NCBI GenBank assembly: GCA_002270565.1
Contig: NQMI01000094.1
Location: 62,001-126,000 of the forward strand
Origin: Stenocarpella maydis
Lineage: Eukaryota > Ascomycota > Sordariomycetes > Diaporthales > Diaporthaceae
Direction of reading: 5' to 3'
Length of the DNA stretch: 64,000 nt
Shown here: one piece after another, positions 21,963 through 32,731 of the stretch
Layout: every line of letters begins with the position of its first letter
Position numbering within the stretch: the stretch's first letter is position 1
Notes under the pieces: generated by a model
The model's input: only the letters and a program-made list of their open reading frames with translations
Databases searched by the model: none
Told to the model about the DNA's origin: nothing
Program-made: the position numbers and the translations under genes

Positions 21963-22705
21963 TCAGGACCAGACGAGATCAAAGGAGACAGGCACCGGCC
22001 TCCCTGAGGGCATGATCCAGAGCGTGTGCAGGATAGTCTCGGGTTCTTGCGCCGGGTATCCCGAGGCATTGAAAACGATGGGCCAAGAAAGACACATGCG
22101 ACCTCGAACGCACAAGAATATCTCCCTGTGCCCAGCCCGCACAATCCCCCGTGCCATCTCACCCAGGCTCTCAACCTCGCGGATTCCCGTGCAGTGCTCA
22201 AAGCCCCAGGCACGGCCGTCACAATCATCATCGCTGTCAAACCTGACCTGGAACGCCTGCCACCTCTGTGAACACAGCTCGGCAACGTGGCTGTCGGCGG
22301 CGCCCTTGGGCCCAGTGAAGACCATCACACCCGGGTAGCCCGGTCTGGTCATCCCCGACACGCTCCCCGAATCAGGTCCGGGAGTGAGAGCGAGCTTGCG
22401 CTTGTTCGTATTGAGGAGGTGGTGGAGCCAGATGACCACCCTGAGGCGGCGAGTCCCTCGCTGCCTGGTTGATAAAGTCTTGGAAGGCGAGTATGGAAGC
22501 ATCCGGTGCCTCGTCGCCCTCGACAAGCGCCACCTGAGGACGAGGAAGCCCTTTCTGAGATCGTCTCCGGCGGAGGCTGGGGAGTACTTCAGTCCGCGGG
22601 CCTTGCTGTCGAAGGCGATGCACCCTGGGTACACGGCCTCCACATGTGCAGGAGCTCCAGCTCATTGTGCAGGCGCTCGCCCGGCCCATCTTCAGTTTCG
22701 GACAT
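21963..22705 (-). pseudogene. RWD-domain protein gene, multiply frameshifted
   Basis: Pieces of one protein are spread over three frames. From ATG at 22705 the N-terminus reads MSETEDGPGERLHNELELL, then frame changes to EAVYPGCIAFDSKARGLKYS. Next is ALVEGDEAPDASILAFQDF in a third frame, then back to VVIWLHHLLNTNKRKLAL, GYPGVMVFTGP and GIREVESLGEMARGIVRAG. Together these match the order of a fungal RWD-domain protein with the C-terminal domain found in RWDD2-type proteins (DUF1115), as I remember it. Most of the core of the RWD domain appears deleted. With at least three frame changes plus a deletion, sequencing error alone is unlikely. No function is expected. Confidence 0.65.
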
Positions 22706-23138
22706 GTTTCTCGCCCTGTCGCAAGTTACGATTTTCGGCTCGCTGATTAAATCTTATCATGAGGGGTTCGCTCATGTTGAAAGCTTACTCAAGGCAGCTG
22801 TGATGTAAGGGGCGGAGCGCAAATCGTCTTACACCACCTAAATCTCGCACACCGGCATTGTGAGCGCCCAACTTAATCCAGTCACATCCTTATGAAAGAA
22901 CTAAGTGCTCGTGATTGACTTATGAAAAACTGGTTTTGAGAAGCTGGGGTCTCATTATTTGTATACTTCTTGCAAAACCTTCCGTCCGGGTAGGGCGTCC
23001 TTGGGCCGTGGTGGCATCGCTGATCGAGCACTGGACGTTTGCTCTTGACACCCCCCCCCCATCTTCCTTCGTACAGGAAATCGATTCTTCTTCTTCTTCT
23101 TTTGTGTTGAGCCGTCAAACTGAGATGTGGTCTTTACA
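22706..23138. other. Intergenic region with poly-C run
   Basis: About 430 nt, no gene seen. It has a run of 10 C at 23051-23060 followed by a TTC microsatellite (about 23090-23100). Confidence 0.55.
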
Positions 23139-24971
23139 TCAATACGGGATCTTGAAGCCCGTGACTCTCAATTTCTGAAAGACACCATCCGGATCCACCC
23201 TCTTCGCCACGTCTTTGAGGAAAGCAACATTCTTCTCGCCATAAAACGCGATGGGATTCTGATCAGCCCAGGCATAATTGAGGTACCTCCAGTCCTTATA
23301 CACCCCAAGCTCCTTGGCATAAGAATCGATGTCATTCCGAAACTGCAGCGCGATCGGGAGCATCATGTCTTGCACCTCTGGCGTCTCGCACGTCAGGACG
23401 ATAAGCCAGTTGGACGTGGGTCCGTCGGCCACCACGTCCTCAAGCCCGAGTATGTTGCCGCCGTTCGCCTGGCTGTGTTTGGCCATTGACCGAGTAAAGG
23501 GCTGGAACTGCACGAGGACGTCGTAGGTTATGTTTTGTCCCTGTTCTTTCCCCATGTCTTCTGCTATCTTGTCCAGTTGCTCGCCGTATACCTCAAGTCT
23601 TTCGTTGACAAAGACCATCATCCTCAGGTCGTCTTGAAACTGGCCCACCATCCAGTTGGCGCTGGTGCTACGGTGTTAGTGGTCTGTTGGAATTATAGGC
23701 CGCATATAATTGTACTTACTATTGACCGAGTGGGGTGGTTCCAGTGAACTCGGGAACTATTTCAGCAACGGCCGCGACGCGGGAAGTGCTGCTGATGTTG
23801 TTTATTGTCCTGTATTCATCGAAGGCTGGGGCATCGCTGATGGCATCACTGTTTGTCAGGATCCCTCTCAAATTGTAGCCACGGTGAGGACCCCAAGACA
23901 TTCCTACGATATTCTGGCTTGCAGGATCCTGATCCATCTTGCCAGCGAAGTTGATATATGCCCCGAATAGCTTGTCTCTTTCCGCCCCACTGTACTGAGT
24001 GAGACCCCCCCAAATTGCCGTCGAGTTTACAACTTCTGTGAGGGCTGTGAGTTTCCCCATGTCCACCGCGATGGTCTGGAGACTCACTCTGATCGATTCT
24101 GGTGACAAACCCAAGGTTGCCGGAGCCTCCCTTCTGAGCTTTGAAGAGGTCAGCGTTCGAAGTTGAGTTGGCATTGACAACGGTGCCATTTGCAAGGACG
24201 ATCTCGAAATTCGTCACGCTGTCACACGCGAAACCGTGGGCATTGGTATGGAAGGAGTACTCCAAAAACAATAGTCAGCATGGGAATTCAGTAGTAAAAT
24301 AAAGGCGCCAGGAGCCAGTGTCCTTACACCACCGCCAGTCACGAAACCTCCAACGCCGACTACTGAGGCCCGACCACCGACAGCAGTTACATTCCCGTCG
24401 TCTCTGAGCGTTGTATATACCCTCTCCCAAGTAGAACCAGGACCTATCGAAGCCGTGCCGGTCACGCTGTTGTAAGTTGTCGTGTTCATATAGCCTGGAA
24501 ATAGTATGAGCCACGCGTAAAGCTTCAAGTGTTCCTGAGAGATCTCCACGGTGATGCTGCTCACCAAGGTCAACAGTGATCCCATCCCTGGCACCATTGG
24601 CCCCCTTGAAAGCCGAGTGCGCACCACTCCGAATACCGAACGGGCACTGGTGTTCGGATATGACTTGGCAATGCGCGACACGTCTAACGTGTTTTCCGGG
24701 AGCACCATGCACCAGGCGGCCTGCGCTCGTTGGCTGAATAGTAAGACTGCAGACGATTGTCATATGTCACTGTATCGGGCAGGAGGACCTTGCTGTCAGC
24801 CAGGGTCCCGTATGAGGGCGACACTTCTCCGCTGTCGCCCATCAGCTCCGCGTCTCGATTTGTAATGAGCTCCCGGATGAACACATACAAAAGCGCGTCG
24901 GACTGTGGTATGCTAATCTGCGCTCAGTGCTGGGAGAGCAAGGCGGCACGCCTTGCCCCGAGCTGACTCAT
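23139..24971 (-). pseudogene. FAD-linked (BBE/PCMH-type) oxidoreductase with several frame breaks
   Basis: The FAD-binding PCMH domain is recognisable in order: LADSKVLLPDTVTYDNRLQS, AAWCMVLPENTLDVSRIAKS, FGIRSGAHSAFKGANGARDG (glycine loop of the flavin site), GTASIGPGSTWERVY and VGGFVTGGG. Then come [20 protein letters not shown] and the C-terminal GVFQKLRVTGFKIPY ending at 23139. Introns 24564-24495, 24327-24260 and 23719-23668 splice cleanly. Frame breaks occur near 24718, near 24645 and at 24081-24093 (an extra ~10 nt before [12 protein letters not shown]). The N-terminus is also unclear: the frame from ATG 24971 meets a TGA at 24924-24926. Relatives are secreted oxidases of carbohydrates or secondary metabolites. 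It is probably non-functional, unless this is low-quality sequence. Confidence 0.7.
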
Positions 24972-25799
24972 CGTTCAGTCGCGTCGGACTGAACCTGCGC
25001 GCGTGAAAGAAGGGGTCTGGGTGGCAATAACTTTGATCAAAATACAGGAAGATTATAAAGGCTCCCGGGGGGGGGGTTGGTGTTTGTGTGTTCTGCTCCA
25101 GGGGAACTACCAAGTCTCAACCATGCATCGGAAATGGATGACCAAGACCGAAACTCAGGAAATCGAAGGGATAGATATAAGCAATCTGGTTATCTGCTTT
25201 ATGCAACGGGCCAGTCAACTATCCGCTACCCCGAGCCAAGCCTGTGGAGTGCATATCGATGCTTGCGCAAAAGTAGGAATCTGCCAATGAGCCGTTCGAG
25301 TATTGAAAATCATGAGAGATCACCCGCGCCAAGTGAAAAGGAACGGACAATACAACCAAAAGAGGTTGTCCTGGAGGGGGGAGCCCAACCATGCTAAGTA
25401 GCTCCTTGGATTCGGTATTTCGGCTCCCCTCTAAATCATGTCCAACACCATTCACTGTTAGACAGACAGGATGGAACTTGATGTTCAGCTGGCACGGTAG
25501 CACTCGGAGACGGTTGAGTGCCATTTTGACCTCTTGGTGTTCTATCCAGTCCTCTGGCACATACGCGTCTATCGAATGTCCTCGATAACGATGTATCCAA
25601 AATGCAACCAGCAAGTGAGTGCCCAGAAAAGAGAAAAAGATGCGCCGCTCCCCGAGACTCCGTTATTCCAACTGCTAAAAACCATCATGCCCCATTCGTC
25701 TAATGATTTCGTCACTCATGCGTATATGTGTCTTCCGTCCAGTGCAAATGCCCTGTATCAAACGCCAGCGGTTGCATTCTGATGTGCGCCTCTCTGGGC
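24972..25799. other. Intergenic region with poly-G run
   Basis: About 830 nt, no supported gene. A run of 10 G lies at 25067-25076. It includes the 3' flank of the OPT transporter gene. Confidence 0.55.
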
Positions 25800-28700
25800 T
25801 CACCATATGGCGGGCCCAAAACGCCCACCTTCCGGAACGGTGTTGTAAGAGCAGGCCTGCCAATCGCAGCCTTGCTTGTACACCTCCGTGCCCCACCAAC
25901 TGAAGTTCTTCGTCCAGCCTGGATAAATGAGCCCAAAGAAGACAACAACTATGCCAAACGCGAGCCCAGAGTCCAAAGCTGCGCTCAACGTCATCGTGTA
26001 CTTGGCCCACCATGCCTGCGCTCTGTTCTTGATCAGGTAGTTAAAGAAGTAGCAAACGACGGCCCATACTGAGAAGTTCAGTCCAGTCGCAGGGGGGATC
26101 CAGCTCAAGGAACCGAACAGCACAGGGAGATTGATCTTGCGAACGATGCTCTTCTTCTTGTTGCGGCTGTAAAGATACAGCGGAATCGGTGCCACAGCTC
26201 CAAGGAGGAAACACCAGACCAGAGGCCGGTAGGTTGCGTTGGGCCCGAAGAATTCAGCAGGCCCAACAACACCCCACAGGATGGAACCGTTGAAGTGGAC
26301 TCGGGCAAGCGGACACGTGAAGCCGTTGATCGCCTCGGGCGTGCAAATGCCGGGAACGTTGACAAACATCCAATTCAACACCCCGATTTGGGTCATGGAC
26401 GAAATGATTGTCGCAACCATCTGGACCCAGAACAGTGTCCTGGGCGGGATCTTCATGTAATGGCCAAGCTTGAGATCAGCTGCAAACTTGATACCCTGCG
26501 ACGACGAGATGTAGCCGTAGGTGACGAAGACCATATTGGCAACCGGGCGCCCGGGGAACACGGCACCACAGACCAGCTGGCAGATCAGATAAATGCTGCT
26601 ATGCTGATTCGTGACAGCCATGATGATGCCGATGGGAATGAATAGAATTGTGCAGATCCCCAGCGCGAGCAGCAGTCCGTACCACGGCAGGTGGATTGGA
26701 TAGTATTCGACGACAAAGATGCCCACCAATAGCATCGTCGCGAATGTGATCAGATACCAAGTGATGGGTGCGTCCTTGTACCGCCTCATGAGGCGATTGT
26801 GGACGTCTTCTCGATTCATCAAGCCCTCGATATTGGAATTCGAGTTCGACAGCGACATGCTTCGGCGTTGTCGCACGCCATTCTCATGCGGGCCTCTGGT
26901 TGTGGCATCCTCTGGTTCGTTCGCAAGCGGCTGGTATGCGGCCTTTGATTCCTCCTTGGCCTCTCGTAATGACCTGGTCCACTGCTTCCAGATGTCGTGG
27001 CCATGCCAGCAAGCCGTGTGGGTTAGCAAAGCTGCCAACCCGGCAAACTGAACACCATAGCTGAGCACGTATGTGATGGGAAGGAACACACGACTGTAGT
27101 TCAGGTACGCCTCCCTGTCGAAGACGAAGTCTTTTGTCAAAATTTTGCTGACGTCGTAGACTTTCCCGGTGTTGTCGAACACTGCTGCTGATAGGATAGG
27201 CATGTACGAAGAGTAGAGCCAGTTGCTGTAATAGGCAATGGGTGCGATGATCCACATGACAAGGACCAATCCACCGACGACGTTCATGGCAGCCCAGAAG
27301 GGCGTGAGCAAGGGGCTCCCGATGTAAGCTATCTGGGCCCAGTCGAACGTGACGGGGAACAAGCCGAGACCGGAGGTGACGCCGAAGAGGTTAGCCACCA
27401 CGACATTCTTCGGCGCGAACCATGTGAGGACGTTGAAGTAGCTCAAGCAGGGCATCAACAGACCTGGGAAGAAGTAGAAGAGGAAAGACACGGTCCAGAC
27501 GACGTAAAAGAAGTTCCACCGGCTTATGCGCCACCCGTCGGCCGGCTTGTTCTCTTCTTTGTGGAGGGTCGTGAACATGGCAGCCGACATCAGGGTGCTG
27601 GGCCAGATCATGCCGCTGGGTCGGACCAAGAAGCGTCTTGTCAGGCCGGCGAACGCGTAGCCCAGGATTTGTGTAGACAAGGTCAGGAGGAGCTGGTAGA
27701 CGATGCTCGCTTCCTGCTTGTAGAATTGTGTCTGTTCGACAATGACATCGGTGGCGAAAGCAAAGCCAAAAGAGACGTTGCTGCTAACATAGACGCAGGC
27801 ATGCTCCTTTTCGTTCCACCGACCTTGGGCAAGCCACAACCGTAGACGGCCGAGTCCAGTCCGCGGAGTCGACCTCAGGACAGGGTCGTCTTCATCTGAT
27901 GGAACCGTGGGAGATTCGACGCCAGCGGTCAAGTTGCCGTCGACGAAAACCTCGGGAGGGTCATCGCGACGCTTCAGGGTCAGGTCCCAGAGCAAACCCA
28001 GAGGGTGAACAAGTAGCAGAGCTATGACAGGCGTAATGGAAACACTGGGGTATCTCAAAGAAAAGAACAGGTTTGTGGAAGATCCAAGAATCGAAAACAA
28101 AACGCTAAGAGTCCACATGCGAGGCGTTGATATTGAAAGGGTCGTGTTGTCGTAGGGAGCAACGGATGCGCGGACTTGTGGATAAGGCGAGTTGTCGGGA
28201 GGGTCCTCATCGCCGTCGGGGGGTATTGGGACACCGAGGCTGTCGTCGTCCTCACCCTCAGCGTCGAAGCCCTTTGAGTGGGCGAGGATGTCGCTTGCCA
28301 AGGACGACTCGGTCACTCCGTAGCGGCCTTCTATGCCGCCAACGACCGTGGAGCTGGCAAGCTCCCCGGACGAGCGCGAAAGCCGGCCGCGTGAGACGGA
28401 CTTCCTCAGCGAGGAGTGGGACTTGACCGATGTTGCAGTGCGTGTGTCACTGGAACGGGTGTCTCCGTCACCCGAGCCCTCGCCTGCGTCGTTGCCGGCC
28501 TCGGAAGTGGCAGCGGCATCAGCTGCCGACCCGAGAGGGACAGCACCGTATGATGGCGACCGGAAGGCAGGCGAGGAACGCAGGAAGGGCGGCGCCTTGT
28601 TTAGGATTTGCATGGGGAGCTGGTCGGACGCTCGTGCGGCGGCATTCGGGCTCTCGTTGGCTGTGTCTCCAAGATGGGCAGATTCAGCGCTGGTGCCATG

Positions 28701-29087
28701 TGAGAGGTCGAGGGAGGCATCTGGGGAGGCAGGAGCGGAGGGTGTGTCGGTTTTGAAGCTGGGAGAAGGGTGGGATGGTGGGTCGGAAACGGCAGGCAGC
28801 GGACTGTCCCGCTGCTGTGACTGTGACGGAGCAGGCGTGGGGCGTTGTGTCTCTCGATCTGCCTGGGCAGTGCGAGGGTCCGTGGGCGTGTGAGTGGGCG
28901 TGGAACGGAGACTCGATGACCCCCCCGGCAGCTGGCGCAACGGGATGGAGTGGTGCAGCTGAGGCTGGATGTGATCAGCAGCAGCGGCGGCGGCGGCAGA
29001 GGTGGTGGCACGGGGCTCTGAGTCTGGGACTGAATCGAGTCCAAACCCAGGGGTACCCTCCGTGTCTATGCCGCCTGGATGCGTCAT
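25800..29087 (-). CDS. OPT-family oligopeptide transporter
   Basis: Single exon, 1095 aa, from ATG at 29087 (MTHPGGIDTEGTPGF) to the stop at 25800; the open frame extends three codons upstream only to a TTG. The first ~290 residues are a long Ser/Pro/Ala-rich cytosolic tail. About 12-16 hydrophobic segments follow, with OPT features FFSLRYPSVSITPVIALLL, SSNVSFGFAFATDVIVEQ, YFFPGLLMPCLSYFNVLTWF, NQHSSIYLICQLVCGAVFPG (equivalent to the conserved NQ..G.N... region), FAADLKLGHYMKIPPRTLF and WIPPATGLNFSVWAVVCYFFNYL. OPT proteins import tetra-/pentapeptides, glutathione or metal-peptide complexes with protons; the substrate here is unknown. The tail is longer than in typical yeast OPT proteins. The gene is intact. 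Confidence 0.93.
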   Translation of the reverse strand: MTHPGGIDTEGTPGFGLDSVPDSEPRATTSAAAAAAADHIQPQLHHSIPLRQLPGGSSSLRSTPTHTPTDPRTAQADRETQRPTPAPSQSQQRDSPLPAVSDPPSHPSPSFKTDTPSAPASPDASLDLSHGTSAESAHLGDTANESPNAAARASDQLPMQILNKAPPFLRSSPAFRSPSYGAVPLGSAADAAATSEAGNDAGEGSGDGDTRSSDTRTATSVKSHSSLRKSVSRGRLSRSSGELASSTVVGGIEGRYGVTESSLASDILAHSKGFDAEGEDDDSLGVPIPPDGDEDPPDNSPYPQVRASVAPYDNTTLSISTPRMWTLSVLFSILGSSTNLFFSLRYPSVSITPVIALLLVHPLGLLWDLTLKRRDDPPEVFVDGNLTAGVESPTVPSDEDDPVLRSTPRTGLGRLRLWLAQGRWNEKEHACVYVSSNVSFGFAFATDVIVEQTQFYKQEASIVYQLLLTLSTQILGYAFAGLTRRFLVRPSGMIWPSTLMSAAMFTTLHKEENKPADGWRISRWNFFYVVWTVSFLFYFFPGLLMPCLSYFNVLTWFAPKNVVVANLFGVTSGLGLFPVTFDWAQIAYIGSPLLTPFWAAMNVVGGLVLVMWIIAPIAYYSNWLYSSYMPILSAAVFDNTGKVYDVSKILTKDFVFDREAYLNYSRVFLPITYVLSYGVQFAGLAALLTHTACWHGHDIWKQWTRSLREAKEESKAAYQPLANEPEDATTRGPHENGVRQRRSMSLSNSNSNIEGLMNREDVHNRLMRRYKDAPITWYLITFATMLLVGIFVVEYYPIHLPWYGLLLALGICTILFIPIGIIMAVTNQHSSIYLICQLVCGAVFPGRPVANMVFVTYGYISSSQGIKFAADLKLGHYMKIPPRTLFWVQMVATIISSMTQIGVLNWMFVNVPGICTPEAINGFTCPLARVHFNGSILWGVVGPAEFFGPNATYRPLVWCFLLGAVAPIPLYLYSRNKKKSIVRKINLPVLFGSLSWIPPATGLNFSVWAVVCYFFNYLIKNRAQAWWAKYTMTLSAALDSGLAFGIVVVFFGLIYPGWTKNFSWWGTEVYKQGCDWQACSYNTVPEGGRFGPAIW

Positions 29088-30548
29088 GCGCGCCAAAAGG
29101 CAAGACGAACGGGGGAGGATATACTAGTGTAGATCTAATCTGATCCGCCGATAGGAGGTGAGGCAATGGGGGCAAATGCATAGCATATGCAGCGCGCAAA
29201 AAGAATGGACCTGCGGCCGCGGGGGTACCTGCAGTCTGAGTCTGCAACCGCGGTCGGTGGAGCTGATGGGTACCGAGCCAGCGAGAGTGGACGGAGGCTT
29301 GAAGCTCGAGAACCTTGGAACTGTCGGCAGGGGGGCCAAGGCAGCGCAGCACAGCAGCCGACGGACGCGATGAAACGTAACGTAACGGGATTGGGTGTGG
29401 ATGGGTGGCCTGGCAGCCCTGGCAAAAGACGAGGCGCGGGATGGACGATGTGCGCACCAGCTGACAGGGTGAGGACACTGACGCCGAGACTGGCAGAGGG
29501 AAGAGACACACCTTGATCTGGTGGTGTCGAGGCTAACTCGTGCACTCCGAGACTAGCAATGCTGTTAGGCGGGGTTCTGACATTGCACGAGGGAGGACAT
29601 GTGGACCGATAGAGGGCGAGAAGTGGGTGATTTTGTGACGGCCAAGGGAAGAAAGAGATAGCGTCGGCGTGGGGCAGCAAGTGTACATACTTGCCCAGCC
29701 ACCCGACAGGATGGAAACCAAGCCCGAGATGGATACTTAGTGTGGAGCTGAGGCTGGAGCCGGTTAGACAAAAGAGCAGCCTCGCGCTCAGCACTGTGCG
29801 ACGACCTCTGCCAATCAGGCCAGTGCTGACTCCTGCGCGAGACAGATTTCAGGTGAGCCGACAGCATATTACCCTGGAAGCTGGGTAATAATAAACTTGA
29901 CACGGATGCAGAAGCCCTTGTAGGGCTCCGACTTGATGGCGGATGTGGCGGATGTGCTAGTGTATACTGAGTTAGCAGAGGGGAACCTTTGCCTCCTGGA
30001 ATGCGACCGGACTGATGAGATTGATAAGATAACTCGATCCCCACGCCTTGCCTTGCCGAGAAGAGGGCCTTCCCGCCTTCCCGCCTTCCGAGCTCCGATC
30101 GCTGCAGTCCTTTTTGCCGTCGTCTGATTCAACCCGGACCGTGTTCAAGACGGCACCGCAGACACGAGATATATCCCTAGCCAAATTGTACACTTGCATC
30201 CACTTGCATCGCGCGAACAACAATAATTCCCGGTACAGGCTTGACAACACGGAATTCCTTGCCGCTGCAACCCCGAGCTGCCCTATTCCTCTCCCCCGAG
30301 CGCCCTCACACAGAGTATATACCTGTCGCTGCAACAACAGGGCCTGTCTTGTTACGGTCGACATCACATACTATGTATGCACGCCATCCCCCCACCCCAC
30401 CACTCACGTCGTTTCGGGGACCTGACCTTCAGTGTACACACACGCATCCTGCGACTTCGGACGCCGAGCCTCTCAACTTGACCCTCCCACAAGCCCGGCC
30501 ACTTGCGCCTGTCTTGGCCCAGCCTGACCTTACCACAACATTGCACCA
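29088..30548. promoter_or_regulatory. Divergent promoter region, OPT transporter and 5-FTHF cyclo-ligase
   Basis: 1.46 kb between head-to-head genes. No supported coding exon is seen despite several open frames, which have biased composition and no family features. It must hold both promoters and leaders; AT-poor with no obvious TATA box near either start. Confidence 0.5.
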
Positions 30549-31399
30549 ATGAGTGGGGAAGCCGAAGCCGTAGACATGAACCCCACCCTGTTCGCTGCCA
30601 AGCAGCAGTTACGGTCTGCCATGAAGCAGAGGCTGGCCGCCCTCCCGCACGACGCCATCCAGGAGCAGAGTAGGTCTAGCCCCGTGCGGCCAAAGGGCGC
30701 GCACCGCCGGAGACATGAATTTGGGACATGGCAAGTGCTAAGTAGGGTCCAGGCCACATCATACACACCAGATTGCTGAGCTTCGAGCCCTACCTCGGTG
30801 CACATCGCATTAGTGTCTTCCTGTCGATGCCTTCCGCAGAGGTCCAGACCGATGCCATCGTCCAGCATGCCCTGGCCTCGGGAAAGCAGGTCTTCGTCCC
30901 CTACCTGCATAAGTCCCCTCTGTCCACAGCAGGCACCAACACACCCACGCGCGTGATGGATATGGTCCGGCTCGACAGTCTCCATGACTACCAGTCCCTC
31001 AAGCGGGACAAATGGGGTATCCCCAGTATAGACCCTGCCACAGTACACTCGAGACAAAGGATATTGGGCGGCTCAGACGGAAATCACTCGGACCAGGCAA
31101 ATCTGGATCTTATCCTCATGCCAGGGGTCGCGTTCGATGTTGCCCCTGACTCCAAAGAGGTCAGGCGGCTGGGGCATGGCAGGGGCTTTTATGACTTCTT
31201 CCTCGAACGGTACGCCGAAAAGCTGGCAGCCTTGGATCGCCAAAAACCTTGTGTATTGCTCTATGGCCTGGGCCTCAAGGAGCAATTCCTGTCCTCTGCT
31301 ACGGACGAGGTCCCTGTAGGGCCGTACGATCAGCCTCTGCACGGGCTGATCTTGGGTAATGGTGATATCAAGACAACCGTACCGAATCAAATAGATTGA
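30549..31399 (+). CDS. 5-formyltetrahydrofolate cyclo-ligase (MTHFS)
   Basis: Exon 1 is 30549-30669 and exon 2 is 30753-31399, with an 83-nt intron (GTAGGT...CCAG, phase 1); 255 aa. It begins MSGEAEAVDM. Family motifs are visible: LFAAKQQLRSAMKQRLAAL near the N-terminus, ISVFLSMPSAEVQTDAIV, KWGIPSID, LDLILMPGVAFD and GHGRGFYDFFL (the conserved RLGxGxGxYDxxL substrate/ATP loop). It converts 5-formyl-THF to 5,10-methenyl-THF using ATP, returning stored folate to one-carbon metabolism. The length is typical. It is convergent with the SmE gene (154 nt between stop codons). Confidence 0.93.
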
Positions 31400-31553
31400 T
31401 CTCCCCTTCTTTTCGGTTTTCCCCAGAACCCCAGCCGGTCATGCTCTGCTTCCCTGGTGTCGGCTCCCAGCCCCAAGGCTATCCGGATAGCTCCGTCGAC
31501 TGTGCGGTTGTCCACACGGATACCCCGCCGCTCAATCATTTTGTTCCATTTTC

Positions 31554-32018
31554 TTAACCTGACAAGCTCTGAATCAAGGACACGTTGTCGCCTTTCAGTA
31601 GGATTTGGCCTGTGGGCATTGGTTAGCTCGAAGGAGATCAGCAGCACCTAGAAAAGGGGGGGGGGGGGGGGTGCGCACCAAGATTTTTCCTCTCCTCCTT
31701 GTCATTCGTCTTTGTGATTTGCTTGACCTCGACTGCGTCATCGATGACCAGGTTCATGAACTCGTCAAATCCTCGGATCTTGCCTTCTATGCGGATGGCG
31801 AGCTGTGCAGGTAACGCCTTCAATTAGCACGGTGCACCGCGTCTGTATTGTATTCCGAGAAGTAGGGGCTCCCAGACTATCCAGGGCTGGCATACCTGCT
31901 CGTAAAGCCAGATCTGGACAACAGAGTGCTGCTGAAGAAGCTTGAAAATGAAGTTGATGGGTGGCAGCAGCACTCGGCGTCCGCCTCCGCCTGCTCTTCC
32001 ACCTCCGCGTCCCGTCAT
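31554..32018 (-). CDS. Small nuclear ribonucleoprotein E (SmE)
   Basis: Three exons: 32018-31896, 31802-31679 and 31609-31554, with introns of 93 and 69 nt; 100 aa. The Sm1 motif is [21 protein letters not shown] (shortened here), followed by [20 protein letters not shown] and the Sm2 motif [16 protein letters not shown]. It starts with a Gly/Arg-rich [15 protein letters not shown]. SmE is part of the seven-membered Sm ring on U1, U2, U4 and U5 snRNAs, so it is a core spliceosome component in the nucleus. The second intron contains a run of 16 C in the sense strand (31671-31656), followed by a branch-like GCTAAC and acceptor CACAG; an alternative acceptor at 31648 would give an intron of only 31 nt and an unrelated tail, and was rejected. 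Confidence 0.93.
31656..31671. repeat. 16-nt G/C homopolymer inside SmE intron 2
   Basis: Sixteen consecutive G on the plus strand (C in the SmE sense strand), between the 5' splice site and branch region of the 69-nt intron. It is the longest of eight G/C runs of 10 or more in this window. Confidence 0.95.
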
Positions 32019-32731
32019 GGTTGAGCTTGGGTGATCTGGAGACCAAAAGGGGCGAGACTTCGGGAGTCGAGGGGAAAGTCGGTCGGGATCGGGATCGGGT
32101 GGAGTGTTGAAGGCTGGAAGTTGTCGCGTGAAAGTGATTACCGCTGGTGGTGTTGCGCGCAGCCTGTCGCGAAGTTCTGAGCTGGGCGGCCCGGGTTGCC
32201 TGCCCAGTGGGAAACGCAGCGGAGCTAAAATTATTGCTTGCCCAAACACAGCTCACAGGCAGACAGAGTTGGAACCCTGGGGGCCCCCTGCTATCCTACC
32301 ACCCGCCAGAGCACATACCCAGGTACATAGTACACAGTAGTGTAGTAGGGAGTGCACATGCAGCTGCCCAGCGACAGGACCTGATCTGACGTGAATTTCG
32401 GAGGGGCACGCCTCCGCCGCCGCCTCTCTTTGGACATCTGCCCTCAAAGAAGACGACAACCACGCCCAAACCCCAACACCGCGAACTGACCGTGCTTGTT
32501 TCTCTTCCACACGCCTGCAAGTCAAAGTGGTCTAATCTTATCGTCATTGTCTGTTCCTCACCTGCCACCCTCATTTTGTTGAGCCCCGCGCCCGTCACCG
32601 CGACTGCTGGCGCCCCTCTCTTTTCAAGCAGCATAGCTGCTCCTCGTCGCAACCCACGCACTCGCACACCCGCCCAAAGCCGACTGCCTCTCTTGTGCGC
32701 CGCCGCCGCCGCCGCCTCCCGCACGACAAAA
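32019..32731. promoter_or_regulatory. Divergent promoter, SmE and MTR10
   Basis: 713 nt between two head-to-head housekeeping genes for RNA processing and nuclear import. It is GC-rich with CGATCCCGATCCC-type direct repeats near 32085-32100 and a GCCGCC repeat (about 32700-32715) just before the MTR10 ATG. The shared region suggests joint control, which is inference. Confidence 0.45.

Noticed and set aside
31640..31679. 31-nt intron alternative in SmE with acceptor at 31648
   Set aside because: Too short for fungal splicing and yields a non-Sm tail; the 69-nt intron to 31609 restores the Sm2 motif.
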